Shown one piece after another: positions 53,816-62,884 of a stretch of DNA of 64,000 nt. The stretch is from the NCBI GenBank assembly GCA_963734955.1, contig CAVTJO010000008.1, positions 62,001 through 126,000 of the forward strand. The letters run 5' to 3'. This DNA is from UBA11986 sp963734955 (lineage in GTDB: Bacteria > Bacteroidota > Ignavibacteria > UBA10030 > UBA6906). Under the pieces are notes generated by a model that had not been told where the DNA came from, did not search any database, and worked only from the letters and a program-made list of their open reading frames with translations. Numbering within the stretch: the stretch's first letter is position 1; every line of letters starts with the position of its first letter. The translations under genes were made by a program, and so were the position numbers.

Positions 53816-55521
53816 ATGAGATTCTCGGCGCGCATATTACTTGTACTTTCACTTTCCTTCATCAACATTGCTTCCGGACAGGACATCGAACATTATTTCC
53901 GGTTCAGAGTCAATGAGAAAGCTGAGCTGAACAGCCTTACACATCTCGTCTCGATTGACAACGTTGTCCGCGATACTGTGTATGCGTATGCCAATGGACG
54001 ACAGTGGGAGATGTTCCAGAAGCTCGGATACGAATTTGTCGAGCTGCCACATCCGGGAAGCCAGTATAAACACGTCATGTCAAACGTGCCGGCTGGAGTT
54101 CTGGACTGGGACACATATCCCACGTATCAAGGGTACCTGACGATGATGCGTCAGTATGCAGCCACATATCCGGCGATTTGCAGACTCGATACAATTGGAT
54201 TCTCGATCCAGGGCAGACAGATCATCGCGTTGAAGATTTCGGATAGTGTCAACATCCATGAAGATGAGCCTCAGTTCTTCTACACCTCGACCATGCATGG
54301 CGATGAGACCGTGGGGTATGTGCTGCTACTCAGACTTGCCGACTATCTGTTGACAAACTTCAACCAGCCGACACCGGAAGGGTTGCGGGTAACGAACCTT
54401 GTCAACAATATGGAAATCTGGATCAACCCCCTCTTCAATCCCGATGGCACGTACCGGCTTGGCGGGGATACCACGGTCAACAATGCCCGACGCGGGAATG
54501 CCAACGGTGTGGACTTGAACCGGAACTTCCCCGATCGGATCGACGACACGAGCAATACAACCACAGGAAGAGAGGCTGAGACGCAGGCAATGATGCGCTG
54601 GACAAAGAGCCACAACTTTACTCTCTCGGCAAACTTTCACGGAGGTTCACAGGTTGTCAACTATCCCTGGGACAACGGAGCGCCAAGCGGGAGTTACTCG
54701 ATGTGTCCGGACGATCCATGGTTCATCCACCTTTCGCGACTCTATGCAACTCCCAACCCCGATCTCATGAACGGTGGTTTCACCAACGGCATTACCAATG
54801 GATGTGAATGGTATGCAATATTTGGTGGCCGCCAGGATTGGATGTACTGGTGGAATGGTGGCCGCGAGGTCACGATCGAGCTCTACAATACAAAGAACCC
54901 TCCGGGATCGCTTCTGCCTCAGCGGTGGACAAACAACAAAGAGTCGTTTCTCGCATTCATGGAAGAGGCGCTAAAAGGAGTTCGCGGCATCGTGACGAAC
55001 GCAGTGACGCATGTACCCCTCCGCGCTCGCATTGATATTCAAGGTGTCTCGAATGTTCCCGTATTCTCTGATTCTGCAGTCGGGGATTATCACCGTCTCT
55101 TGCTTCCTGGAACTTATTCGGTGATTGCCCGCGCGCCAGGATACTATCCCGACACTGTGAGCAATGTTATCGTCACAGATTCGACTGCAACCCGTGTGGA
55201 CATCGCGCTGCAACCGACGGCGACATCAGTAAGCGGCCGCTCGTCCGACATGCCGGCACGGTTTTCGCTTTCCCAGAACTACCCGAATCCGTTCAATCCG
55301 GTCACGAATGTACAATTCTCAATTGCCGCTTTACAATTCACTGTTCTCAAGGTGTACGATGTACTCGGTCGTGAGGTTGCCACACTCGTGAATCGGGAAA
55401 TGAAACCAGGGAAATACAATATCGAATTCGACGGAAGTCGACGGTTGCGAGCGGCGTGTATTTTTGCCGGCTTCAGTCCGGAGCTGATGTTGCGGTGCAA
55501 AAACTCATCTTGACGAAGTAG
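53816..55521 (+). CDS. Secreted M14 zinc carboxypeptidase with T9SS sorting domain (frameshift in the tail)
   Basis: The ATG at 53816 starts a signal peptide ending NIASGQ. The M14 domain has zinc ligands H161-E164 in TMHGDETVG, H275 in ANFHGG, and the catalytic Glu E355 in VTIELYNTKNP. A CarboxypepD_reg-like domain follows (GIVTNAVTHVPLRARIDIQG), then a type A sorting domain starting FSLSQNYPNPFNPVTNVQFS and ending VLKVYDVLGREVATLV and beyond. The frame breaks near 55438-55441. With one base added the tail reads TVASGVYFCRLQSGADVAVQ and ends KLILTK at 55521. It is predicted to be exported and surface-anchored by the T9SS. Confidence 0.85.
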
Positions 55522-55536
55522 GCACGCCTTTATCCC

Positions 55537-56316
55537 ATGCGCCTGGCAGTGGTGCAAACCGATCCCCATTTTGGTGAAGTGCAGTCGAATATTGACGCCG
55601 CACTGTCACTTATGGGAAATGCGAACGCTGATCTGTACGTCCTGCCCGAGCTCTTCAATACAGGATACAACTTCATTAACGCCGACGAAGTTTCCCGGCT
55701 TGCCGAGCCCGTGGATGGAAGAACCTTTGAGGCTATTGCTGGTTTTGCCCGTCGCAACTCGTGTTATGTCGCGTATGGGTTTGCGGAGCGATCCGGACCC
55801 ATCTACAACTCCGCTGCACTCGTGGGACCCAAAGGGCGCATCGGCCTCTTCCGGAAGGTCCACCTCTTTTATAGAGAGACTCTGTTCTTCTCTCCGGGAG
55901 ACCTCGGGTTTCCAGTGTTCGATCTGCCATTTGGCAAAGTCGGGATGATGATTTGCTTTGACTGGATTTATCCGGAGAGTGCGCGAACCCTTGCGCTGCA
56001 TGGCGCTCAACTCATTCTCCATCCATCGAACCTTGTCATGCCGTACTGTCCCGATGCCATGGTGACTCGTTGTCTGGAGAATCGTGTATTCGCTGCCACG
56101 TCCAACCGTATAGGGCTGGAAGATCGGGGTGGTATTTCTCTCTCCTATATTGGAACAAGCGAAATCGTTTCGCCACGTGGTGAGGTACTCATTCGTTTGC
56201 CCGATTCAAAGGCGGCAGTCGCGGTTGTGGAGATCGACCCCGCACAGGCGTCCAACAAGCAGATTAACGAATTCAACGATCTGTTCGCGGGAAGAAGAGC
56301 TGACCAGTACTCATAG
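55537..56316 (+). CDS. Carbon-nitrogen hydrolase (nitrilase superfamily)
   Basis: This 259-residue protein has the catalytic triad Glu-Lys-Cys: E38 in LPELFNTGY, K107 in FRKVHLF and C140 in MICFDWIYPESAR. Members hydrolyse amides, nitriles or N-carbamoyl compounds. The length and DWIYPESAR pattern resemble the ureidopropionase/omega-amidase-type branch, but the substrate cannot be inferred. It is 15 bases downstream of the peptidase and 24 upstream of the PLD-like gene, all in the same direction. Confidence 0.92.
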   Translation: MRLAVVQTDPHFGEVQSNIDAALSLMGNANADLYVLPELFNTGYNFINADEVSRLAEPVDGRTFEAIAGFARRNSCYVAYGFAERSGPIYNSAALVGPKGRIGLFRKVHLFYRETLFFSPGDLGFPVFDLPFGKVGMMICFDWIYPESARTLALHGAQLILHPSNLVMPYCPDAMVTRCLENRVFAATSNRIGLEDRGGISLSYIGTSEIVSPRGEVLIRLPDSKAAVAVVEIDPAQASNKQINEFNDLFAGRRADQYS

Positions 56317-56340
56317 TTATTACGACCGGATCCTCTTACC

Positions 56341-57580
56341 ATGAATTCGAAATTGTCCTCAACGTCCGTTTCGCTCCTGATCATTGTCGCCTGGTTGAAT
56401 TCGTGGGCTCAAGGACAAATCGCCGGCCACCCGGATTTTGAGCTGGTTGAAAGCACGCCAGTGGAGACCGTCCTTGACAATCCCGATATCCGGAATGCTC
56501 ACGAGGTGTGGCTGGAAATGATCAACGGTGCCCAACAGACGCTGGACATCGAGGAGTTCTATATTTCCAACAAGGTGGGCGAACCGCTTGAAGATGTTAT
56601 CCAGGCCGTCGAGCGCGCAGGAGATCGTGGTGTGGCAGTGCGAATTATCGCTGACGCGAGATTTTACCGGACGTATCCGGAAACGATCGACCGGCTTCGT
56701 GAGACGAGGAAACATACAGGTGCGTCTCCTGGATCTTGGCAAGATCACCGGCGGGATTCAGCATGCGAAGTATTTCATTGTCGACAACGAATCGGTGTTT
56801 CTCGGAAGCCAGAATTTCGATTGGAGATCGCTCGAACATATTCACGAGCTCGGATTACGCATTAAGAATGCTGATGCCGCCCGGATCTATCGTGATATTT
56901 TTGACCTTGATTGGACGCTGGCAGAATCAAATGACCGCAATGTCGTGAAGGATTATCTTGTGCAGCGTTCATACACAACGCCTTTCTACTCAGTGTTTGA
57001 CACTGATACCATCACTTTTACTCCCACTTGCAGTCCCACCGGTCTGATCATTGACTCGACCCTATGGGATGAACCGGGCATTGTTCGTATTATCGATTCT
57101 GCAAAGGACGAAGTCTCAATGCAATTCCTCGGCTACGACATTCGCGACCGCGGCGGATCAGATTACCGGGTGCTCGACGATGCCATCCGGCGGGCTGCTG
57201 CACGAGGCGTAAAGGTTCGCTTACTCGTGGCGGACTGGGAAAAGGGAACACCTGCGGAACGTTCACTGAAGGGACTGGCGGTTGTCAACAACGTGGAGGT
57301 AAAGTTCAGCGACATTCCGGAATGGTCTGGCGGCTATATACCATTTGCCCGGGTCGAGCACTGCAAATTCGTTCTCGCAGACTCATCGGCCTTCTGGCTC
57401 GGGACAAGTAATGCGGAGAAGAGTTACTTCTACAGGGTGCGGAATGTTGGTGTTGTCGTGACGAGCACGACGCTCGGGCTGGTTCTACATAGGGTGTTTT
57501 TGAAGAGTTGGGACGGTCCATACGTGGAACGTGTGGAGCCCGACAAGAAGTATGAATCACGCGAGCATGGGGAAAAGTAA
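56341..57580 (+). CDS. Secreted phospholipase D-like protein (interrupted by a frameshift)
   Basis: A signal peptide (SVSLLIIVAWLNSWAQ) is followed by two HKD-type motifs: HAKYFIVDNESVFLGSQNFD and HCKFVLADSSAFWLGTSNAE, each with His-x-Lys. The frame shifts near 56707-56713. Removing one A from the AAA (or similar) joins RLRETRNIQVRLLDLGK. The repaired product has about 412 residues. PLD superfamily members hydrolyse or transfer phosphodiester bonds; substrates may be lipids or nucleic acids. The second motif retains H and K but its Asp/Ser context differs. Confidence 0.8.
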
Positions 57581-57598
57581 CAGTCATCGGAGACGTTG

Positions 57599-58372
57599 AT
57601 GCCAGCACAACATATCATCATCACGAAGCAGGATAGTTATGCCATCGTCCAGCTCAACCGCCCGGAGGTTCTCAACGCGCTCAATATGAAGCTTATGGAG
57701 GAACTCGTCGATGCACTTGAATCCCTCGACAAGGATAATGATGTCCGGTGTATCATTCTTACGGGGAACGAAAAAGCGTTCGCTGCGGGGGCGGATATCA
57801 CCGAAATGGCCGATGCATCGTCCATAGAGATGTTGATTCGTGATCAGTTTGCCCGATGGGATCGCATTCGGAAGGTGAAGACGCCAATCATCGCCGCGGT
57901 CAGCGGGTTTGCGTTGGGAGGGGGATGTGAAATAGCGATGACATGTGACATGGTGATTGCATCGGAGACGGCGAAATTCGGTCAGCCCGAAATTAATATC
58001 GGCGTGATGCCGGGTGCAGGCGGAACCCAGCGGCTGACCCGCGCAGTCGGCAAAGTGAAGGCGATGGAAATGGTGCTCACCGGAAGAATGATCTCTGCCG
58101 AGGAAGCTCTCCGGTGGGGGCTTGTCAACAAGGTTGTTCCGGTTGAGTATTACTTGGAAGAAGCAAAGGCATGGGCGAAGGAGATTGCGTCAAAGCCTCC
58201 TGTTGCGGTCAGGCTCGCCAAGGAAGCTGTGCTCAAGGCCTTCGACACGACCATTGAGGGTGGACTTGAGTTTGAGCGGAAGAACTTCTATTTGCTCTTC
58301 GGATCTGAAGACCAGAAGGAAGGCATGAAGGCATTTACTGACAAGAGGAAGGCGGAGTGGAAGGGGAAGTGA
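57599..58372 (+). CDS. Enoyl-CoA hydratase/isomerase, PaaF-like
   Basis: This 257-residue protein is started at the ATG at 57599, which has GGAG six bases before it. The crotonase features are NEKAFAAGADITEMAD (first oxyanion hole), GFALGGGCEIAMTCDMVIA (second) and the catalytic Glu-type segment QPEINIGVMPGAGGTQRLTR. This sequence is very like PaaF (2,3-dehydroadipyl-CoA hydratase) and short-chain enoyl-CoA hydratases. It belongs to a group with the PaaG-like (59547), dehydrogenase (60371) and thiolase (62885) genes. Confidence 0.9.
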   Translation: MPAQHIIITKQDSYAIVQLNRPEVLNALNMKLMEELVDALESLDKDNDVRCIILTGNEKAFAAGADITEMADASSIEMLIRDQFARWDRIRKVKTPIIAAVSGFALGGGCEIAMTCDMVIASETAKFGQPEINIGVMPGAGGTQRLTRAVGKVKAMEMVLTGRMISAEEALRWGLVNKVVPVEYYLEEAKAWAKEIASKPPVAVRLAKEAVLKAFDTTIEGGLEFERKNFYLLFGSEDQKEGMKAFTDKRKAEWKGK

Positions 58373-58460
58373 CCGCCGTTTCGAGTGCAATCCTTTTGGC
58401 CTCTTCAGCATGCATTTTTCATTTGAAATTTTGCAGAACCATTGGCCGAAAGCAATTTTC

Positions 58461-58489
58461 TTGACCTCGGGACTCTTTTTCCATACATT
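58461..58489 (+). promoter_or_regulatory. Sigma-70-type promoter before the membrane protein gene
   Basis: TTGACC (58461-58466), 17 bases, TACATT (58484-58489). It would begin a transcript near 58496 that covers the membrane protein and possibly the PaaG-like and dehydrogenase genes. Confidence 0.6.
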
Positions 58490-58530
58490 GCTCCCGTCGT
58501 TTTTGTGAATCAGGTACTTCTCACTTGAGG

Positions 58531-59533
58531 ATGTCTCCCATTTCGACTCAATCCCCGCCGATCGCGCATCTCCGGTTAAGGCAGATTCTCTCGCTTCTGT
58601 GCCTCGTTGCATCAGGCCTTTTGCTCCTCGCGGCAGTTCTCCCGGCTTCAACGTGGCGCGATGTTATCGTCGGGTCGTCATCTTGGGGGTTTATGGATGA
58701 CAGGGATCTGAGACTACTTGCGAGTTGTCCTTGCAGGGTTCGGGCTGATTGCTCTCATGTGGTCAATCGTTTTTGCATGGAAGCCATGGCTCAGCAAACA
58801 CGTCGGGAAGGGCATACGCAACTACGCGTATCGCGGCATTCTTCTGGTTCTCACGCTTGCCATGGGGTATTTTCTGGCGAAGCTCTTCATCGTGTTTCAC
58901 GACAGTGTGAGGATCACCGGCCCAAAGACCCAGTTTTCAAACTGGGGAGAATTCCTTGGCAAAACCTGGACCGTTCCCTTTCAACCGTACACGGATCGCG
59001 ACTACTTCAATTCGATGTTTCTTGCCTTCGCCGGCTTCGTCGGCCTGGTCATGGTGGTTCTTCGCGGTAAAGGTTTTGCAAAGACGCGTCCGCTGGATTT
59101 CCCGCGGATATTGTGGGGACTCCTTGCCTTCGGCTTTCTGTACGCAAGTGTGGATGAACTCGTGATGATCCACGAATTCCTCGGTCCCAATATCCCGTTC
59201 ATTCGCTCATTACACCTCGCGCTGGGTATCACCAAGTTTCCCGATGATCTCATCATGATGGCATACGCCGTGTCCGGTGCAATTGTCCTGGTGGTCTTTT
59301 TCAAATACTTCCTGGGACGAAAAAGTGCGTTTGCGATTTTTGTTCTGGCGATGATTTTCCAGGGGCTGGCTGCTGCCAATGGTCTTCCCGGCTTATACTT
59401 GAACGAAGAATCGTTTGAAATGTACGGCGGATTATGCTACTTCGTTTCCATGTTTTGGTACGCATACCGCGAGATAGAAGAATCATTGGAGTACTACAGG
59501 AAACTGCAAACCCCCCAATCGACTGCTCAATAA
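58531..59533 (+). CDS. Polytopic membrane protein of unknown function (interrupted by a frameshift)
   Basis: From the ATG at 58531 an N-terminal hydrophobic region (LSLLCLVASGLLLLAAVL) is in one frame. The continuation (DYLRVVLAGFGLIALMWSIV) is in the next frame, and the shift lies near 58709-58713, where CTGAGAC would be CTGGAC without one A. Six or more membrane segments follow (GILLVLTLAMGYFLAKLF, FGFLYASVDELVMIHEF and others), ending at 59533. The repaired length is about 333 residues. I do not recognise the family. It lies in the middle of the CoA gene group, whose genes face the same way. Confidence 0.7.
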
Positions 59534-59546
59534 CTCCACGCACGCC

Positions 59547-60332
59547 ATGTCCGAGTTTCAAACACTCAGGTACCAGATCGAGGGTGGTGTTCTGACCATC
59601 ACGATGAACAGGCCCGAAGTGTACAACGCCCTCAACGAGCAGATGAAGAAAGACCTGAATGCCTCGATGAAGGAAGCGGAGAAGGATTCGAATGTTCGGT
59701 GTATTGTGATTCGTGGGGCGGGCGACAAGGCATTCTGTTCCGGGCAGGATTTGAAGGAACACGCGGGGTCAAAGAGATCGCTCAAGGAGTCGCTTGAAAA
59801 ATCCTACAACCCGCTGATCAGGAAGATCCGGACCATCGAGAAACCGGTGATCGGAATGATCAACGGCGTGGCTGCCGGCGCCGGATGCAGCATCGCGCTC
59901 GCCTGCGACATGCGTATCATGTCATCGGCCGCAAAACTGATCGAGGTGTTCATCCGGATTGGGTTGGTACCCGATTCGGGCTCGCATTGGTTTCTTCCGC
60001 GCCTTGCGGGAATGGCGAGGGCGTTCGAATTTGCTGCGACAGGCCGGGATATCGCGGCTGATGAAGCGTTGCAGGCCGGACTGGTGAACAGGGTGGTTCC
60101 CCCTGATGCTCTGGAGAAGGCAACGATGGAAGTTGCCTCGCAGTTCGCCAAAGCGCCCACCAGGTCCATCGGACTCATCAAGCGTACGCTGAACAAGGCG
60201 ATGACATCGGATCTCGACACGCTGCTCGACTATGAGGCATACATCCAGGATATCGCCAGTCAAACTGAAGACCATAAAGAGGGCATCGCTGCGTTTCTTG
60301 AGAAGCGGCCTGCGAAGTTCACGGGGCGTTGA
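59547..60332 (+). CDS. Crotonase-family protein, PaaG-like (ring-1,2-epoxyphenylacetyl-CoA isomerase type)
   Basis: This 261-residue protein has the oxyanion-hole segments DKAFCSGQDLKEH and NGVAAGAGCSIALACDMRI. Instead of the usual PGAGG segment it has RIGLVPDSGSHWFLPRLAG. The PDSG-x-x-WFLPRL pattern is characteristic of PaaG and related phenylacetyl-CoA-pathway isomerases, which open the epoxide ring to the oxepin. The start ATG at 59547 is 13 bases after the membrane protein stop. It may also act in general beta-oxidation. Confidence 0.85.
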   Translation: MSEFQTLRYQIEGGVLTITMNRPEVYNALNEQMKKDLNASMKEAEKDSNVRCIVIRGAGDKAFCSGQDLKEHAGSKRSLKESLEKSYNPLIRKIRTIEKPVIGMINGVAAGAGCSIALACDMRIMSSAAKLIEVFIRIGLVPDSGSHWFLPRLAGMARAFEFAATGRDIAADEALQAGLVNRVVPPDALEKATMEVASQFAKAPTRSIGLIKRTLNKAMTSDLDTLLDYEAYIQDIASQTEDHKEGIAAFLEKRPAKFTGR

Positions 60333-60370
60333 GCCCTCTCCTTGATTCCAAACAGTTCATTTCTTGCGGC

Positions 60371-61222
60371 ATGATTTCTACGATCGGTGTTGTTGGATCG
60401 GGGACAATGGGAAGCGGTATTGCGCACGTGTGCGCCGTTGCGGGCTTCAACGTGCTGCTCTATGATGTTTCAGCAGATGCGCTCAAGAAAGGGGCGCAAA
60501 GTATCAAAGACGATCTGCGGCGCAGTGTCGAGAAAGGCCGCTTGTCTCAACAGCAAGCCGCCGCTGCCATGGGCGCAATTCACGTTCACTCATCGTTGAA
60601 TCCACTTCAGCGCTGCGACTTCGTTATTGAAGCAGCGGCGGAAGATCTGGAAACCAAACGGGAGCTCTTCAAGCGACTCGACGACGTCCTGCCATCACAC
60701 TCCATCCTCGCAACGAATACGTCCTCGCTTTCCATTACTTCTCTTGCCGTTGCAACAAAACGGGCAGACCGCATAATCGGAATGCACTTCTTCAACCCGG
60801 CTCCAATCATGAAACTGGTGGAAGTTGTCCGGGGCAGGCAAACCTCTGATGAGACTGTTACTGTGACCTGCGAACTGGCAAAGAAGCTGTCCAAGGTTCC
60901 TGTTGTGTGCAAGGATACGCCGGGCTTCATCGTGAACCGGGTTGCGCGTCCGTTTTACGGTGAAGCGCTGCGGTTGCTCGGTGAAGGTGTTGCCACGGTT
61001 GAGGAGATTGACCGGATCGTGAGACTGTCCGGGGGTTTCAAGATGGGACCCTTTGAGTTGATGGACCTGATCGGCGTTGACGTGAATTATGCGGTGACGA
61101 AATCGGTGTACGAACAGTTCTTTCAGGAACCCCGGTTTCGGCCACATCCCATCCAGCGACAAATGGTCGAAGCAGGGACCCTGGGACGGAAAACTAAACG
61201 CGGTTTCTATTCGTACGAGTGA
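60371..61222 (+). CDS. 3-hydroxyacyl-CoA dehydrogenase (PaaH/HbdA-type)
   Basis: This 283-residue protein is started at the ATG at 60371, because family members begin there (MISTIGVVGSGTMGSGIAHV); a TTG upstream overlaps the PaaG-like stop. The NAD-binding GxGxxG is GSGTMG. The catalytic His is in GMHFFNPAPIMKLVEVV, and the C-terminal dimer domain has PGFIVNRVARPFYGEALRLL. It converts 3-hydroxyacyl-CoA to 3-oxoacyl-CoA. It is between a hydratase-type and a thiolase gene, as expected of beta-oxidation or the lower phenylacetate pathway. Confidence 0.93.
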   Translation: MISTIGVVGSGTMGSGIAHVCAVAGFNVLLYDVSADALKKGAQSIKDDLRRSVEKGRLSQQQAAAAMGAIHVHSSLNPLQRCDFVIEAAAEDLETKRELFKRLDDVLPSHSILATNTSSLSITSLAVATKRADRIIGMHFFNPAPIMKLVEVVRGRQTSDETVTVTCELAKKLSKVPVVCKDTPGFIVNRVARPFYGEALRLLGEGVATVEEIDRIVRLSGGFKMGPFELMDLIGVDVNYAVTKSVYEQFFQEPRFRPHPIQRQMVEAGTLGRKTKRGFYSYE

Positions 61223-61228
61223 CAACGA

Positions 61229-61951
61229 ATGGCAAGGTCAGCGCAGGTCTTCATTGTTGGTGACGCACCTCTGGTTGAGGAGTACAGCGCGCTCTGTCTT
61301 GACAGAGGGGTGTCCGTTTTTGCCAAGACGAATTCTGGCGAACGTGCTTCACTCCCCAAAGGCGTGCGGACTTCAGCAAGAGGACCGAAGAGGCCTTCGA
61401 TCGTTCTCGAATTGACAAATATTTCCACTGATCTCAAGCGAAGGAACCTTCGCTTTCTCGATCGCTCCACTCCGACAGGCATTCCAATCATCTCGTCTTC
61501 GGTCACGATCACGGTTGCGGAACAATCCACGTGGATCGACAAGGCTGAACGACTGATCGGGGTTGGAGCGCTGCCATCGCTCCTCGAAGGCCAGCTCATT
61601 GAGCTTGCTCCGTCATCCCGCACGGATGAGCAAACCGTTGACAGAGCGAGGAGGTTTGTTGCGTCTCTTGGCAAAGAGGCCGCAATTGTCCACGATAGTG
61701 TCGGGCTTGTAATGCCGCGAATTCTCTGTATGCTCGCAAACGAGGCCTACTTTGCAGTAATGGAAAGCGTGGCCGAAGGAGCCGACATTGACACGGCGAT
61801 GAAACTTGGAACAAACCATCCCGCTGGTCCGGTGGAACGCGCACGGAAGATCGGCATCAAGCAGGTATTCTCTGTGCTTTCTGCGTTGCACCAGCATTTT
61901 GGAGAAGACCGGTACCGTGTTGCTCCGTTGTTGCGGGTGGCAGCGCTATGA
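61229..61951 (+). CDS. Degenerate 3-hydroxyacyl-CoA dehydrogenase-like protein
   Basis: This 240-residue protein starts six bases after the dehydrogenase stop. Its C-terminal half (VGLVMPRILCMLANEAYFAV and GADIDTAMKLGTNHPAGPVE) matches the C-terminal domain of short-chain 3-hydroxyacyl-CoA dehydrogenases. The N-terminal half lacks the GxGxxG fingerprint and the catalytic His-Phe-Phe-Asn motif. It therefore probably does not bind NAD. It may be a non-catalytic partner subunit of the dehydrogenase next door or a decaying duplicate. No stop codons or frameshifts are visible within it. Confidence 0.75.
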   Translation: MARSAQVFIVGDAPLVEEYSALCLDRGVSVFAKTNSGERASLPKGVRTSARGPKRPSIVLELTNISTDLKRRNLRFLDRSTPTGIPIISSSVTITVAEQSTWIDKAERLIGVGALPSLLEGQLIELAPSSRTDEQTVDRARRFVASLGKEAAIVHDSVGLVMPRILCMLANEAYFAVMESVAEGADIDTAMKLGTNHPAGPVERARKIGIKQVFSVLSALHQHFGEDRYRVAPLLRVAAL

Positions 61952-61976
61952 TAGCTTGATCTGGAGTTGCAAATCA

Positions 61977-62006
61977 GTGACAAACCTTTATCTTTGATGG
62001 TACAAT
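61977..62006 (+). promoter_or_regulatory. Sigma-70-type promoter for the DUF1573 gene
   Basis: GTGACA (61977-61982), 18 bases, TACAAT (62001-62006), 20 bases before the ATG at 62027. Confidence 0.5.
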
Positions 62007-62026
62007 AGTTCATCGTGAGGAAACGC

Positions 62027-62722
62027 ATGAAACAGGTTTGTGTAATTGTGCTGGCATTGAGTGTATGGACTCTTTCTGTAACAGCTCAGCCAAAACTGAA
62101 AATCATGGAAGGGTCGACGTTTGATCTTGGGAAGATTGAACGCGGCACTGTCGCCACAAAACGGCTTACACTCAAGAATATCGGCAACCAGAAATTGGAT
62201 ATCGGCAACGTCGAGGTCTCGTGCGGTTGCACGGGTACCGTGGTTTCAAACAAGGAGCTCAAAAGCGGTGATACGACCTCATTGCTCATCACATTCAACT
62301 CAAAGAATTTCACCGGCACCGTTCACAAGACCGTGACAGTCAACTCCAATGCAGATGGGGCACCGCGGACGCTCATCGAGTTTACGGCCACTGTTGTCGA
62401 GGATCTTGCCTTTACACCCATGCAGTTCTATTTCAAAGACGCGGAGGTTGGCCGGAAGAGTACCGCAACCATCAGCGTGAAGAATGAGAGTACCAAGGAG
62501 TTGATGATTACCGGCTATAGGACACAGCTTGAAAGCTTCGTGATCAAGTACCCACCCAAGGCCATTGCCCCCGGTGAAAGCATGGAGCTCACTGCCGAGT
62601 TCACACCGAAGAAGGCAGTGCCCGTCCTGAGCGATGGAGTCTTCATAACCACCTCGAGCCACGCGCAGTCGGAGGTGTACATCTACATCTTCGGGAATGT
62701 CAAAGAATTCAAGTTTGAGTAG
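62027..62722 (+). CDS. Secreted DUF1573-family protein
   Basis: This 231-residue protein starts at the ATG at 62027 (GAGG six bases before). A signal peptide ends TLSVTAQ. The DUF1573 core follows: STFDLGKIERGTVATKRLTL and NVEVSCGCTGTVVSNKELKS, with the CGCT motif, then a second similar domain (FYFKDAEVGRKSTATISVKN). This family is ASPM/SPD-2/Hydin-like Ig fold, periplasmic or surface, common in Bacteroidota; function unknown. It has its own promoter within the CoA gene group. Confidence 0.9.
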   Translation: MKQVCVIVLALSVWTLSVTAQPKLKIMEGSTFDLGKIERGTVATKRLTLKNIGNQKLDIGNVEVSCGCTGTVVSNKELKSGDTTSLLITFNSKNFTGTVHKTVTVNSNADGAPRTLIEFTATVVEDLAFTPMQFYFKDAEVGRKSTATISVKNESTKELMITGYRTQLESFVIKYPPKAIAPGESMELTAEFTPKKAVPVLSDGVFITTSSHAQSEVYIYIFGNVKEFKFE

Positions 62723-62830
62723 CCATCTTATCGGATGACATAGGCAGCGCGATCGTGGCTGTCCGCCGAGGTGGGTCATTCATTCCGTGCCAACCGGCTC
62801 GCGGATCTTTTAAGTCTCTCCTTCATGTAG

Positions 62831-62836
62831 TATATT
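62831..62836 (+). promoter_or_regulatory. Possible -10 element for the thiolase gene
   Basis: TATATT at 62831-62836 has a weak -35 (TTTAAG, 16 bases upstream). The ATG of the thiolase gene is at 62885. Low confidence. Confidence 0.3.
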
Positions 62837-62884
62837 GTTCCTGACTTCATTTTCCCGGGACATTCTTTTCCACCCTTGTTCACT

